Shown piece by piece: positions 55,053 to 64,000 of a stretch of DNA of 64,000 bases; the stretch's first letter is position 1, and each line of letters begins with the position of its first letter. Position numbers and translations under genes: made by a program. The notes below the pieces were generated by a model that worked only from the letters and a program-made list of their open reading frames with translations, was not told the origin of the DNA and searched no databases. Source of the stretch: Flavobacterium glaciei (lineage in GTDB: Bacteria; Bacteroidota; Bacteroidia; Flavobacteriales; Flavobacteriaceae); the NCBI RefSeq assembly GCF_003350545.1, contig NZ_QQBA01000005.1:144123-208122 (forward strand), given 5' to 3'.

Positions 55053-56336
55053 TTATTTTCTTACGAAAGGTGGTAGTAACTTACTGGAAACTTCACCAAA
55101 ACCAATACGAACATGTCCGTTTTGACAATATCCCTTCATGATTACGGTATCGTTATCATTAATAAATTTACGTTCCGTACCGTCTTTCAATTTTATTGGA
55201 TTTTTTCCGCCCCAAGTTAATTCTAACATGGAACCAAAACTGTCTGGAGTAGGTCCTGAAATGGTTCCAGATCCCATCATATCGCCAGAATTTACACGAC
55301 ACCCGTTAGAAGTGTGGTGTGCTAATTGCTGACTCATGGTCCAGTACATGTATTTAAAATTAGAATTAGAAATTATTGTTGCTTCCGCTTTTTCTGGCTG
55401 AATGGCAACTTCTAAATTAATGTCAAAAGAATGTTTTCCTTTTTGCTGTAAATAGGGAAGAGGAGTAGGTTCTTGTTTTGGTCCTTTAGTTCTAAACGGT
55501 TCTAAGGCATCCATAGTCACAATCCAAGGTGAAATTGAAGAGGCGAAATTCTTTGCTAAGAACGGTCCTAGTGGCACATATTCCCATTTTTGAATGTCGC
55601 GTGCGCTCCAGTCATTTAGTAAAACCATTCCAAAAATATACTCTTCAGCTTCGGTAACCGATATGTTTTCACCCATAATGTTGACATCAGTAGTTATGAA
55701 TGCTGTCTCCAGTTCAAAATCTACGGAACGAGAAGGGCCAAAAACCGGTGTAGTTTCCCCATTTGGCAACGTTTGTCCCATAGGTCTGTGAACCGGAATC
55801 CCAGAAGGAACAATTGTAGAACTTCTACCATGATAGCCTACAGGGATATGGAGCCAGTTAGGAAGCAAAGCATTTTCAGGATCACGGAACATTTTCCCTA
55901 CATTGGTAGCGTGCTCTTTGCTGGAGTAGAAGTCTGTGTAATCACCAATAAGTACTGGTAATTGCATTTCTACATCTTCCATTCTAAAAATTATGATGTC
56001 TCTATCTTTGGCATTATCTTGTAATTTCGAATTTTTTGCATCAAAAAGTTCTGCAATTCGGTTTCTAACCAAACGCCATGTTTTTTGACCATCAGAAATA
56101 AAATCATTCAAAGTGTCCTGCATGAACATATCATCGGTCAGTTCAATGCCTTCAAAATAATTTAATTGTTGTAAAGCTCCCAAATCGATGGCGAAATCTC
56201 CTATTCTGGTTCCTACGGTTACTATGTTTTCTTTGGTAAGAAATACACCAAAAGGAATGTTTTGAATAGGAAAATCACTGTTGGCAGGTACTTCTAGCCA
56301 TGATTTTCTATTGGTATCGTTAGCTGTTATTGGCAT
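55053..56336 (-). CDS. fahA: Fumarylacetoacetase
   Basis: A 427-aa enzyme, the last step of tyrosine and homogentisate breakdown, giving fumarate and acetoacetate. An N-terminal domain (S-W-L-E-V-P-A-N-S-D-F-P-I-Q-N onward) precedes the metal-binding FAH domain: D-Y-T-D-F-Y-S-S-K-E-H-A-T-N-V-G, F-E-L-E-T-A-F, and G-S-G-T-I-S-G-P-T. Length and motifs fit the eukaryote-like FAH. Divergent from glyA; other tyrosine catabolic genes are not in the window. Confidence 0.95.
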   Translation of the reverse strand: MPITANDTNRKSWLEVPANSDFPIQNIPFGVFLTKENIVTVGTRIGDFAIDLGALQQLNYFEGIELTDDMFMQDTLNDFISDGQKTWRLVRNRIAELFDAKNSKLQDNAKDRDIIIFRMEDVEMQLPVLIGDYTDFYSSKEHATNVGKMFRDPENALLPNWLHIPVGYHGRSSTIVPSGIPVHRPMGQTLPNGETTPVFGPSRSVDFELETAFITTDVNIMGENISVTEAEEYIFGMVLLNDWSARDIQKWEYVPLGPFLAKNFASSISPWIVTMDALEPFRTKGPKQEPTPLPYLQQKGKHSFDINLEVAIQPEKAEATIISNSNFKYMYWTMSQQLAHHTSNGCRVNSGDMMGSGTISGPTPDSFGSMLELTWGGKNPIKLKDGTERKFINDNDTVIMKGYCQNGHVRIGFGEVSSKLLPPFVRK

Positions 56337-56411
56337 ATTTTGTTAATTGTATTGTTAAAAAATTACTCATCAAATATATTATAATCTAACTATTAACCAA
56401 ACGTTTTTTTG

Positions 56412-56419
56412 TATTTTTG
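56412..56419 (+). promoter_or_regulatory. Bacteroidota -7 box for glyA
   Basis: TATTTTTG fits TAnnTTTG and ends 26 bp before the ATG at 56445. It covers the alternative ATG at 56409, which therefore cannot be the start. The -33 TTG is not clear. Confidence 0.5.
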
Positions 56420-56444
56420 CAACAAATTAACGAAAATCAAAAAA

Positions 56445-57719
56445 ATGCAACGCGACGAACAAATTTTTGACCTTATTCTGGAAGAACAAGAAAGACAAAT
56501 TCACGGATTAGAACTTATTGCATCAGAAAACTTCGTAAGTGACGAAGTAATGGAAGCTGCTGGTTCTGTTTTAACTAACAAATATGCTGAAGGATACCCT
56601 GGCAAAAGATACTACGGCGGTTGTGAAGTAGTTGATGTTGTGGAGCAAATTGCTATTGACAGAGCCAAAGAATTATTTGGTGCTGCTTACGCAAATGTAC
56701 AACCACACTCTGGTTCACAAGCCAATACAGCGGTTTATCACGCTTGTATTAAACCTGGTGATAAAATCTTAGGTTTTGATTTGTCACATGGAGGGCACTT
56801 AACACATGGTTCGCCAGTGAACTTTTCAGGTCGTTTGTATACGCCTTCTTTTTATGGTGTAGACAAGGAAACTGGAAGGTTAGATTATGATAAAATTCAA
56901 GAAATTGCAACAAGAGAACAACCAAAGTTAATTATTGCAGGAGCTTCGGCGTATTCCCGTGATATGGATTTTGAGCGTTTCAGAGTAATTGCTGATAGTG
57001 TTGGTGCTATTTTATTAGCTGATATTTCACATCCTGCTGGTCTAATTGCAAAAGGGTTGATGAATGATCCATTGCCACATTGCCATATTGTAACAACTAC
57101 AACTCACAAAACATTACGTGGTCCTCGTGGAGGATTAATCTTAATGGGTAAAGATTTCGAAAATCCATTTGGTTTAACCACACCAAAAGGCGAAATCAGA
57201 ATGATGTCATCTTTACTAGACTTAGCTGTTTTCCCTGGAAATCAAGGTGGTCCATTAATGCACATTATAGCTGCTAAAGCAGTAGCTTTTGGTGAAGCTT
57301 TGAAAGATGAATTTTTTACTTATGCTTTACAATTACAAAAAAATGCTAACGCTATGGCGGATGCTTTTGTAAAAAGAGGATACGAAATCATTTCTGGTGG
57401 AACGGATAATCACATGATGTTGATAGATTTAAGAAACAAGAATATTTCTGGAAAAGATGCCGAAAATGCATTGGTTAAAGCAGAAATAACTGTAAATAAA
57501 AACATGGTTCCTTTTGATGATAAATCACCATTTGTAACTTCAGGTATTCGTGTAGGAACTGCTGCAATTACCACTCGTGGTCTTGTAGAAGAGGATATGG
57601 AAACTATTGTGGCTTTGATTGACAGAGTATTGGTAGATCATACCAATGAAGATGTTATCGAAGCTGTAGCAAATGAAGTAAACGAAATGATGAGCGAAAG
57701 AGCTATTTTCGTATACTAA
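56445..57719 (+). CDS. glyA: Serine hydroxymethyltransferase
   Basis: A 424-aa PLP enzyme that converts serine and tetrahydrofolate to glycine and methylene-tetrahydrofolate. Motifs: L-I-A-S-E-N-F-V-S near the start, [13 protein letters not shown], and the PLP lysine in [13 protein letters not shown]. The start at 56445 (M-Q-R-D-E-Q) is chosen because the -7 box overlaps the upstream ATG. It precedes miaE in the same direction. Confidence 0.95.
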   Translation: MQRDEQIFDLILEEQERQIHGLELIASENFVSDEVMEAAGSVLTNKYAEGYPGKRYYGGCEVVDVVEQIAIDRAKELFGAAYANVQPHSGSQANTAVYHACIKPGDKILGFDLSHGGHLTHGSPVNFSGRLYTPSFYGVDKETGRLDYDKIQEIATREQPKLIIAGASAYSRDMDFERFRVIADSVGAILLADISHPAGLIAKGLMNDPLPHCHIVTTTTHKTLRGPRGGLILMGKDFENPFGLTTPKGEIRMMSSLLDLAVFPGNQGGPLMHIIAAKAVAFGEALKDEFFTYALQLQKNANAMADAFVKRGYEIISGGTDNHMMLIDLRNKNISGKDAENALVKAEITVNKNMVPFDDKSPFVTSGIRVGTAAITTRGLVEEDMETIVALIDRVLVDHTNEDVIEAVANEVNEMMSERAIFVY

Positions 57720-57720
57720 T

Positions 57721-57838
57721 AAATACGTCATAAAGTTTTAAAGTCGAAAGTCGAAAGTCTTTGAATAGAATTTAATATTCTGTCTTACTTTTGGCTTTCG
57801 ACTTTTGACGTTATGACTTTCTAACTTTAAGACTAAAA
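57721..57838. repeat. Inverted repeat between glyA and miaE
   Basis: Words of the type AAAGTCGAAAGTC at 57738-57760 pair with GGCTTTCGACTTT at 57790-57808 and flanking CGTCATAAAG/CGTTATGACTTT extend the stem. The same word type appears near 47460-47485 in the arginine cluster. Confidence 0.65.
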
Positions 57839-57840
57839 AA

Positions 57841-58434
57841 ATGGGTGTATTACGATTACAATTACCTACAGATCCAAGATGGGTCAATATTGTAGAAAAA
57901 AATATAGAAGAAATCTTGACTGATCATGCTTGGTGCGAACAAAAAGCCGCTACAAATGCGATTACTATTATAACCAACAATTCAGAACATCAGGATCTGG
58001 TCAAGGATTTATTAGCTCTTGCCAAAGAAGAAATCGATCATTTTGAACAGGTTCATAATATTATAATAAAACGTGGCTTGAAGTTAGGTCGGGAACGCAA
58101 AGACGAATACGTTAACGAATTGTATTTGTACATGAAAAAAAGTAGCGATGGAAGCAGAGTTTCTAGTTTAGTGGAACGATTATTGTTTTCAGCCATGATT
58201 GAAGCTAGAAGTTGCGAACGTTTTAAGGTGCTTTCTGAAAATATAAACGATGTTGAATTGTCCGTTTTCTATAGAGATTTAATGGAAAGTGAAGCAGGAC
58301 ATTATACTACTTTTATTACCTATGCAAGAAAATATGGTGTAGGAATTGATGTCGAAAAACGTTGGAGAGACTGGTTAGAATTTGAAGAGTCTGTTATTGC
58401 TAATTATGGCAAAAACGAAACAATTCACGGGTAA
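57841..58434 (+). CDS. miaE: tRNA-(ms2io6A)-hydroxylase
   Basis: A 197-aa ferritin-like di-iron enzyme that hydroxylates the isopentenyl group of modified adenosine 37 in tRNA. Visible: D-H-A-W-C-E-Q-K-A-A, A-K-E-E-I-D-H-F-E-Q-V-H (iron ligands) and E-A-R-S-C-E-R-F (second ligand set). Typical length. It follows glyA, from which a hairpin separates it. Confidence 0.9.
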   Translation: MGVLRLQLPTDPRWVNIVEKNIEEILTDHAWCEQKAATNAITIITNNSEHQDLVKDLLALAKEEIDHFEQVHNIIIKRGLKLGRERKDEYVNELYLYMKKSSDGSRVSSLVERLLFSAMIEARSCERFKVLSENINDVELSVFYRDLMESEAGHYTTFITYARKYGVGIDVEKRWRDWLEFEESVIANYGKNETIHG

Positions 58435-59047
58435 TTTTTATCAAGAATACTTTAGGTTTTGAATTTAGTTAATACTGTACCATTTAAAAATTAAATAAGG
58501 CAGATATTTTTAAATTAGAAGCGGTTGAAAGAACAGAATGTTTAGAATTTAAATTAAATCATTTGGCAACTACTACTTTTTTTACTCACATCCAATGAGA
58601 ATTTTATTATTCTTTAAAAGATTGAAAGAAAAAAATTATAAATTAGTAGAGGTAAATGCAAATCGAAATTTCAAATGAGTTAAACTGCAGTAATGTAGGT
58701 AATTATCATCTTAGTTAAAAAAGTGATTGGATTAACACTTTCAATGTTTGAAAAAAAAACAGTAAGTCAAAAAAAAAGATTTAACTATTATTATTATTAT
58801 TATTATTTAGTTTTTTTATATGTATATCCATATTTGTAATTACACCAAGATTTAATGAACACTCATTTAGCTGATGATTGTTAAGAAACTTATACTTTAA
58901 TTAATGAATCTAAACAATAACTTAAAATTAATAATTAATTCGAGTTTAGAAATCAGACTTTACAGGTAATTTTCCACGACACTGATTTTGATTTGAAAAC
59001 GATTAGAGTAATAATGATAGAAGATGGGAAAATAATTTCTTAAAGTT
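58435..59047. other. Non-coding or decayed stretch after miaE
   Basis: A 613-bp stretch with no intact gene. A frame at about 58500-58600 reads A-D-I-F-K-L-E-A-V-E-R-T-E-C-L-E, weakly like a Crp/Fnr-type cyclic-nucleotide domain, and ends at a stop. Another at about 58985-59041 reads D-F-D-L-K-T-I-R-V-I-M-I-E-D-G-K-I-I-S. TTA repeats (seven) lie near 58785-58808. These may be remains of broken genes. Confidence 0.35.
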
Positions 59048-59617
59048 CTATTTAACAATAATTTCATGTTTATAGAGCAATCCTTTCAATCCTTCTAAAG
59101 CAAAAATGGCTTTCTTTAAATTTGTGGTTTTGGGATCAATCGTATAATTATAGCTAGTTCTAAAATCAGCTTTGTTGGCAATTGCTTTTGCAAATTCAGA
59201 ACGGTATAAATCGCAGTTTTCAAAAACTACTTCGGTCAAATCAGTGCTCATAAAATCGACAGCAATAATACTGCAGTTGGTAAATGAAGTTCCTTTGATT
59301 TTTAAAGTGTAAAATTTGGAAAAATCCAAAACACAATCATTAAAAGCAATTTCAAAAATTAATTTATCGCACATGGCAAAATTTACATCTTTTATTTCAC
59401 ACCGATTGAAAGTGACGGTTCTAAAGGCTACATAGTTTATTTTGGCATTGCTAAAAGTACAATCATTAAATACACAGTCGATAAAAGTAACCGCAACGAA
59501 AGAACATGGAGAAAAATTACAATTGGTAAACGTACAGCACTCAAATTCCTTAAAATTGACTTCTTCTTCCTTGTACGTAATGTCTTTGTATTCAATATCT
59601 AAAAAATATTCTGCCAT
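59048..59617 (-). CDS. Pentapeptide repeat protein
   Basis: A 189-aa protein in which most of the length is five-residue repeats with a central Phe or Leu (C-T-F-T-N-C-N-F, T-F-I-D-C-V-F-N-D-C-T-F). Such repeats form a right-handed beta-helix. Some family members mimic DNA and protect gyrase (Qnr-like), but I see nothing that shows that here. Cytoplasmic, no signal peptide. Confidence 0.85.
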   Translation of the reverse strand: MAEYFLDIEYKDITYKEEEVNFKEFECCTFTNCNFSPCSFVAVTFIDCVFNDCTFSNAKINYVAFRTVTFNRCEIKDVNFAMCDKLIFEIAFNDCVLDFSKFYTLKIKGTSFTNCSIIAVDFMSTDLTEVVFENCDLYRSEFAKAIANKADFRTSYNYTIDPKTTNLKKAIFALEGLKGLLYKHEIIVK

Positions 59618-59715
59618 TTATGGGTTTTAAATTCAGTTTGTAGTGCTGTTTTGGGAACAAAGAAACAAAATTTAGAACCGTATTACGGAGTAAATTGCTA
59701 TTTTATTGTGGAGGA

Positions 59716-60150
59716 TTAAACTCGTTCGTAATCGCCCTTCCATTGCTGAATCGCTTTCTTGATTTCTTTTCCCGAAAGATTTTCATACAGTGCTCTTTGA
59801 GTCAGTGCTGTAAATTCATTGTCTGGGGCAAAACGCAATGCAAATAGTTGGTCGTCATTTAATTGCTGTTCAAAATCCTCTAATTTTTTTCCAGTAATAG
59901 AAAAATAACGATATTGAAGTTCCAGACGAACGATTCTGTTTTGTAAAGTCAACGCATAATGTTGGCGCAACATAAAGGCAAGGCAAAAAAGCACTACAAA
60001 AACAGCGCTGATAAACGCCCAAATTAATGAATCTTCAGTGGTGAAACTAAAATAAACACTGAAAACTAAAAACGTTAGTATTATGGGATAGTACACAAAG
60101 TGATGAAGGGGATAGTATCGTATGTGATTTTTATAGGATTGAGTTTCCAT
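59716..60150 (-). CDS. Small membrane protein (DUF6526-like)
   Basis: A 144-aa protein with start M-E-T-Q-S-Y-K-N-H at 60150 (the ATG at 60177 adds nine poor residues). Two membrane helices (about 20-37 and 40-62) are followed by a soluble tail with L-R-L-E-L-Q-Y-R-Y-F and E-N-L-S-G-K-E-I-K-K-A. The pattern fits DUF6526 as I recall. Function unknown. Confidence 0.7.
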   Translation of the reverse strand: METQSYKNHIRYYPLHHFVYYPIILTFLVFSVYFSFTTEDSLIWAFISAVFVVLFCLAFMLRQHYALTLQNRIVRLELQYRYFSITGKKLEDFEQQLNDDQLFALRFAPDNEFTALTQRALYENLSGKEIKKAIQQWKGDYERV

Positions 60151-60363
60151 AATTTTATTTTTTTTAAAGATACTCAAAACAACGTACTCTGTGAATTAAG
60201 CATTTTTTATATTGGTGAAAAACCAAAATTATATAAGTTTTGTACATATCTGTGGTTACTTTTCTTTTACAGCGATGGCATTGGTAAATTATGTAAAAAA
60301 CCTTTATAATGATATAACCTCTTACTGAGATAAATTCCATAATTTTAATAAAAATTAATAATT

Positions 60364-61407
60364 ATGATACCAACAAAAGGATACGCTGTACAAGATGCTA
60401 AAACTGATTTAGCACCATGGAATTTTGAGAGACGTGAAGTAGGACCGCATGATGTGCAATTCGACATTCAATTTTGTGGCGTTTGCCATAGTGATCTTCA
60501 TCAAATAAAAGACGATTGGGGAGGAGCAATCTTTCCAATGGTTCCAGGACACGAGATTGTGGGGAAAGTAATAAAAGTAGGAAGCGAAGTCAAAAAGTTT
60601 AAGATAGGAGATTTAGCAGGGACAGGATGTCTGGTAGATTCCTGTAGAACGTGCGAAAACTGTAAGGAAGGTTTAGAGCAATTTTGTTCAAACGGAAGTA
60701 CTGGAACTTATAATGCATTAGGACAAGATGGAAAAACGCCAACATATGGTGGATATTCGAATACAATAGTAGTCCACGAAGATTTTGTGTTGCACGTTTC
60801 TGACAAATTAGATTTAGCTGCTGTTGCGCCGCTTTTGTGTGCCGGAATTACGACTTACTCTCCTTTAAAGCATTGGAAAGTTGGAAAAGGGCATAAACTG
60901 GCTGTTTTGGGTTTAGGTGGCTTAGGACACATGGCAGTTAAATTTGGGGTTGCTTTTGGTGCTGAGGTTACTGTTTTAAGTACTTCTCCTGAAAAAGAAG
61001 CGGATGCTAAAAAATTAGGAGCGCATAAATTTATTGTTACTAAAGATGCCAAACAACTTAAAACGGCTGCTGGATATTTTGATTTTATCTTGGATACGGT
61101 TTCTGCACCGCATGATTTAAATTTGTACCTATCTTTATTAAGAGTCAACGGAGTACATATTTGTGTGGGAGTGCCTCCAACTCCTTATGAAATCCACGCT
61201 TTTAGTCTTATAGGCGGACGAAGAAGTCTTGCTGGTTCATTAATTGGTGGATTACCTGAAACACAAGAAATGCTTGATTATTGCGCAGAGCATGGTATTG
61301 TTTCTGAAATAGAAATGATTGATATAAAAAACATCAATGATGCTTATGACCGAATGGTAAAAGGAGATGTGCGCTATCGTTTTGTGATAGATATGGCTAC
61401 GTTGTAG
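60364..61407 (+). CDS. Zinc-dependent alcohol dehydrogenase (NADP, YahK/CAD-like)
   Basis: A 347-aa medium-chain dehydrogenase. Catalytic zinc ligands are in C-G-V-C-H-S-D and P-G-H-E-I; the structural zinc has C-R-T-C-E-N-C and a later C. The Rossmann glycines are in G-L-G-G-L-G-H-M-A. This subgroup (YahK or cinnamyl-alcohol-dehydrogenase-like) reduces many aldehydes with NADPH. It stands alone and is followed by a strong terminator. Confidence 0.9.
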   Translation: MIPTKGYAVQDAKTDLAPWNFERREVGPHDVQFDIQFCGVCHSDLHQIKDDWGGAIFPMVPGHEIVGKVIKVGSEVKKFKIGDLAGTGCLVDSCRTCENCKEGLEQFCSNGSTGTYNALGQDGKTPTYGGYSNTIVVHEDFVLHVSDKLDLAAVAPLLCAGITTYSPLKHWKVGKGHKLAVLGLGGLGHMAVKFGVAFGAEVTVLSTSPEKEADAKKLGAHKFIVTKDAKQLKTAAGYFDFILDTVSAPHDLNLYLSLLRVNGVHICVGVPPTPYEIHAFSLIGGRRSLAGSLIGGLPETQEMLDYCAEHGIVSEIEMIDIKNINDAYDRMVKGDVRYRFVIDMATL

Positions 61408-61424
61408 CTACTAGTTAAAATATA

Positions 61425-61461
61425 AGCCCTGTACATATTATAATGTGCAGGGCTTTTTTTT
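61425..61461 (+). terminator. Terminator after the alcohol dehydrogenase
   Basis: AGCCCTGTACAT pairs with ATGTGCAGGGCT over a 6-nt loop, followed by T8. It lies 18 bp past the stop at 61407. Confidence 0.85.
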
Positions 61462-61503
61462 AGAATTTAAATTCAAAAGGATTAAAGTATGTTATCAGTT
61501 CCT

Positions 61504-63663
61504 TTACTTTTTTTCAATCGATCTTTCAAAAAATTCATAAGTTCGTAACATTTGATCCATTCGTTGGCGATTGTCACCATTTCTAGTGATTTCATGTGTT
61601 GCTCCCGGATGTACTACAAATTCCACTGGACGATCTAAAACTTTTAGACTGCGAAACATCATTTCTGCCTGAATAAAACCGGTACGACGATCGTTGCCAC
61701 CATGAAAAATAATAAATGGTGTTGTGATATTTTGGACATAATTTATGGGTGATTCACGAGTTAAAATTTCCTTTACTTTTGGCTCCCAAGGATATCCTCC
61801 AAAATAATTTGGAACTAATCTCCATGCATTTCCTTCACCAAAAAAAGTGTTAAGATCATAAACGCCACGTTGTGCACAAGCCGCTTTGAAACGATTATCA
61901 TGACTGATGATCCAAGCTGTCAGATAACCTGCATAAGAACCTCCTGTAATAAGCAACTTAGATTTGTCTGCCCAACCTTCTTCAACGGTTTTATCTAATG
62001 CAGTTAATACATCACTTGCAGGACCTTTGCCCCAATCATTAACATTACCTCTTAAAAAATCTAAACCATATCCGCCGGAACCTCTTGGATTACTATAAAC
62101 GACGCCATAACCTTTACTACAAAAATATTGGTATTCGTGCCACATACTTTCTTCACCTGGACCCCACATTGCAGATGGTCCACCATGAATTTCTAACAGT
62201 AACGGATATTTTTCTCCTTGTATGTAGTTTGATGGTTTCATGATCCAATATTCTACAGTCATTCCTAAATCGTTAACAAATGTTTTCTTTTCAGGAAAAG
62301 ATAATTTTTTATTTGTAACCCAATCATTAAATTCACTTATTTTATATTCATTTTTTAAATTGGCATCAGCAAAATATAATTCAGAAGGATTTGATACCTG
62401 AGTTTTAGAAAATACAATAGTGTTATTTACGATATCAAAACTTGAAATACCAGAATCAACACTGGATAAAACATCTATTTTTTTTGTTAATCGGTTAATT
62501 CTGTGCAATACATTCCCACCGTTCATTTGAGAAGTAAAGTATAAATATTTGTCATCATTACTCCAGGTTAGATTCGATTTATTTCTATCAAACGGGATGG
62601 TTATAATATCTTTCTCGCTACCATTCATGGGCATTATTGACAAGGAAGGGACACTTATAAAAGAGGTATTACTGGACAAGAAAGCCAGCCATTTTCCTGT
62701 TGGAGATATAGTAGCACTGTTGTATCTTTTTCCGTTTTCGCCTAAAATCATTTTAAAATTTTCGCCATTGGTATCAGCTGTAAAAATCTCACTTTCTAAT
62801 GATCGATCCGCATTTTCTACAGTGTCTACATCTCCGGAAAAAATTATTTGTTTCCCATCTGGTGTATAGTCAGCACTACTAAAACTATAAAATCCTTTAG
62901 TAAGTAATCGTGGTTCAGCATCTTTGGAAACATTTATTTCAAAGAAGTGATTAAAATTCATATCTGAAGAAATATTCGATTCACTTTGGAAGTTTAATTT
63001 GTTTAAGACAATTGCTTTTTTGTCTGTAGCATTTTTATCTAAATAGGCTCTGATTTCTGATAAACTTCCATTAGGATTTGGTTTCTCTTTATATGGAAGT
63101 AAATGTTCATTTTTATCAAAACCAGGCTTTTCCATTTTCCAAGTAGGAATTGTTTTTGATTTGTTTAAAATAGAATCTTGAAGCAACTCTTTTAGTGGAA
63201 TACTTGATGAAAAAAGTATTTTTTTTCCATCTGGCGACCACTTTGGATTAGTAGCACCGTATTTGTGTTTCGTCAATTGTATGGGTTCGCCACCTTCCAT
63301 CGATAATATAAAAATTTGCATTTTGTCATCTACAGAACGATTAAAAGCAATTTTTTTGCCGTCAGGGCTCCATGCAGGTCGTGTAGCTCCATCTTTATTG
63401 GTAGTAAGTTGTACTGGTGCAGCATTGTTTAAAATTGTAGTAGTATAAATCTGTGTTCGATATTTGTAATCTAATTTATTATTTTCATCGGGTTCAATAG
63501 AAGTCACTGTAAAAGCAGCTCGTTTTCCATCCTTTGTAAGTGTTATGTTACTTACAGTTTTAATTTTCAACATATCTGTAATATCAACAGCTTCTTTTCC
63601 ATTTTGAGCAATTGAGAATTGTAATTGTATCAAAAATAATAGTACGATTGAAAGTTTCTTCAT
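61504..63663 (-). CDS. Secreted S9 family prolyl oligopeptidase
   Basis: A 719-aa exported peptidase. A signal peptide (about 1-19) leads to a beta-propeller with PD40-type repeats (W-S-P-D-G-K-K-I twice), then an alpha/beta-hydrolase domain: catalytic S576 in G-G-S-Y-A-G, Asp in G-G-N-D-R-R, His in P-G-A-T-H-E. The family releases dipeptides or cleaves oligopeptides. Presumably periplasmic. Monocistronic. Confidence 0.9.
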   Translation of the reverse strand: MKKLSIVLLFLIQLQFSIAQNGKEAVDITDMLKIKTVSNITLTKDGKRAAFTVTSIEPDENNKLDYKYRTQIYTTTILNNAAPVQLTTNKDGATRPAWSPDGKKIAFNRSVDDKMQIFILSMEGGEPIQLTKHKYGATNPKWSPDGKKILFSSSIPLKELLQDSILNKSKTIPTWKMEKPGFDKNEHLLPYKEKPNPNGSLSEIRAYLDKNATDKKAIVLNKLNFQSESNISSDMNFNHFFEINVSKDAEPRLLTKGFYSFSSADYTPDGKQIIFSGDVDTVENADRSLESEIFTADTNGENFKMILGENGKRYNSATISPTGKWLAFLSSNTSFISVPSLSIMPMNGSEKDIITIPFDRNKSNLTWSNDDKYLYFTSQMNGGNVLHRINRLTKKIDVLSSVDSGISSFDIVNNTIVFSKTQVSNPSELYFADANLKNEYKISEFNDWVTNKKLSFPEKKTFVNDLGMTVEYWIMKPSNYIQGEKYPLLLEIHGGPSAMWGPGEESMWHEYQYFCSKGYGVVYSNPRGSGGYGLDFLRGNVNDWGKGPASDVLTALDKTVEEGWADKSKLLITGGSYAGYLTAWIISHDNRFKAACAQRGVYDLNTFFGEGNAWRLVPNYFGGYPWEPKVKEILTRESPINYVQNITTPFIIFHGGNDRRTGFIQAEMMFRSLKVLDRPVEFVVHPGATHEITRNGDNRQRMDQMLRTYEFFERSIEKK

Positions 63664-64000
63664 AGTGTTAATTTTAGTAGGGTTGGTTGTTAATTGTCAG
63701 GCAAAACATAATTGAATCCAATATATTTTTCATTTATTGGTTTGTTTCGTTAATGACTGTGTTCTTGTTTTAGTAAAAATATAAAATAAAAATGGGTTTT
63801 GGATATCCTTTCTTTTTCAAAAGCATCTAATGCTAAATGATTAATTAATTTGTTGATTAGCCCATTCATCCATATAAGATTCAAATACACTTAAAGGCAC
63901 AGAACGGATCAAGTCTAAAAGTTGTGGGGAAATATTAAAATCTAGATATTTGTATTTCCAAATTATATACAAATGCAAGATTCTTTCGCCGACCTACTTA
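63664..64000. other. Right edge: promoter region and a possible gene tail
   Basis: It contains the region upstream of the S9 peptidase and, read leftward from 63993 to 63841, a 50-residue frame ending W-A-N-Q-Q-I-N before a TAA. An in-frame TAG precedes it at 63996-63994 and no ATG opens it at a sensible place. It may be the end of a broken gene or a shifted frame of a gene beyond the window. Confidence 0.3.

Overview
The window looks like a chromosomal segment of a low-GC Bacteroidota, most likely a Flavobacterium or close relative. The DNA is AT-rich, several genes follow promoters of the Bacteroidota type (TAnnTTTG at -7), and housekeeping genes have Flavobacteriaceae relatives: the N-acetylornithine/N-succinylornithine carbamoyltransferase arginine pathway, the bacillithiol-type YtxJ protein, fumarylacetoacetase, MiaE, and DUF808/DUF2157 membrane proteins. 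No rRNA, tRNA or CRISPR array was seen.

Left part (1-34.6 kb): an accessory, defence-rich region closed on its right by a tyrosine-recombinase element. It starts with a partial PD-(D/E)XK-like nuclease and a DUF6943-like gene. A 1.4-kb field of repeated long hairpins follows (1.07-2.5 kb). Next is a TM0106-type RecB nuclease-helicase broken by a frameshift in an A8 run. A leftward four-gene, translationally coupled operon (14944 to 6401) encodes a UPF1/DNA2-like helicase, a protein with an IF2-N-like head and a PLD-like nuclease domain, a DUF1257(Ycf35)-like protein and a Ycf46-like AAA+ ATPase. I regard it as a candidate undescribed defence system. From 15.9 to 29.2 kb two convergent operons look like an unusual DNA-sulfur (phosphorothioate, Dnd-like) modification/restriction system. 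The rightward one has DUF4007, a large P-loop ATPase, a PAPS-reductase-like sulfurtransferase, a membrane protein and a DEDDh exonuclease. The leftward one has a cysteine desulfurase, a PLD-DEAH helicase, a 75-aa protein, a DndD-like SMC ATPase, two small proteins and a tiny HTH protein. A VapE-type primase/helicase, an HTH protein, an RteC-like protein and a tyrosine integrase (29.6-34.6 kb) form the mobile-element core.

Right part (35-64 kb): core genome. It holds a DUF808 membrane protein, OsmC, ClpB, YtxJ, a DUF2157/DUF4401-like membrane pair, a lipoprotein, fahA, glyA, miaE, a pentapeptide-repeat protein, a small membrane protein, a zinc alcohol dehydrogenase and an S9 peptidase. Its centrepiece is a leftward arginine/proline cluster (53.6 to 42.3 kb): GNAT, argG, argC, argD, proA, proB, argF', argB, argE, argH. 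A promoter and an almost leaderless 28-codon upstream ORF precede it. Most wider gaps between its genes contain a palindrome, hairpin or short tandem repeat, usually of a different sequence family.

All assignments are by eye from motifs and remembered family patterns; no database search was run.
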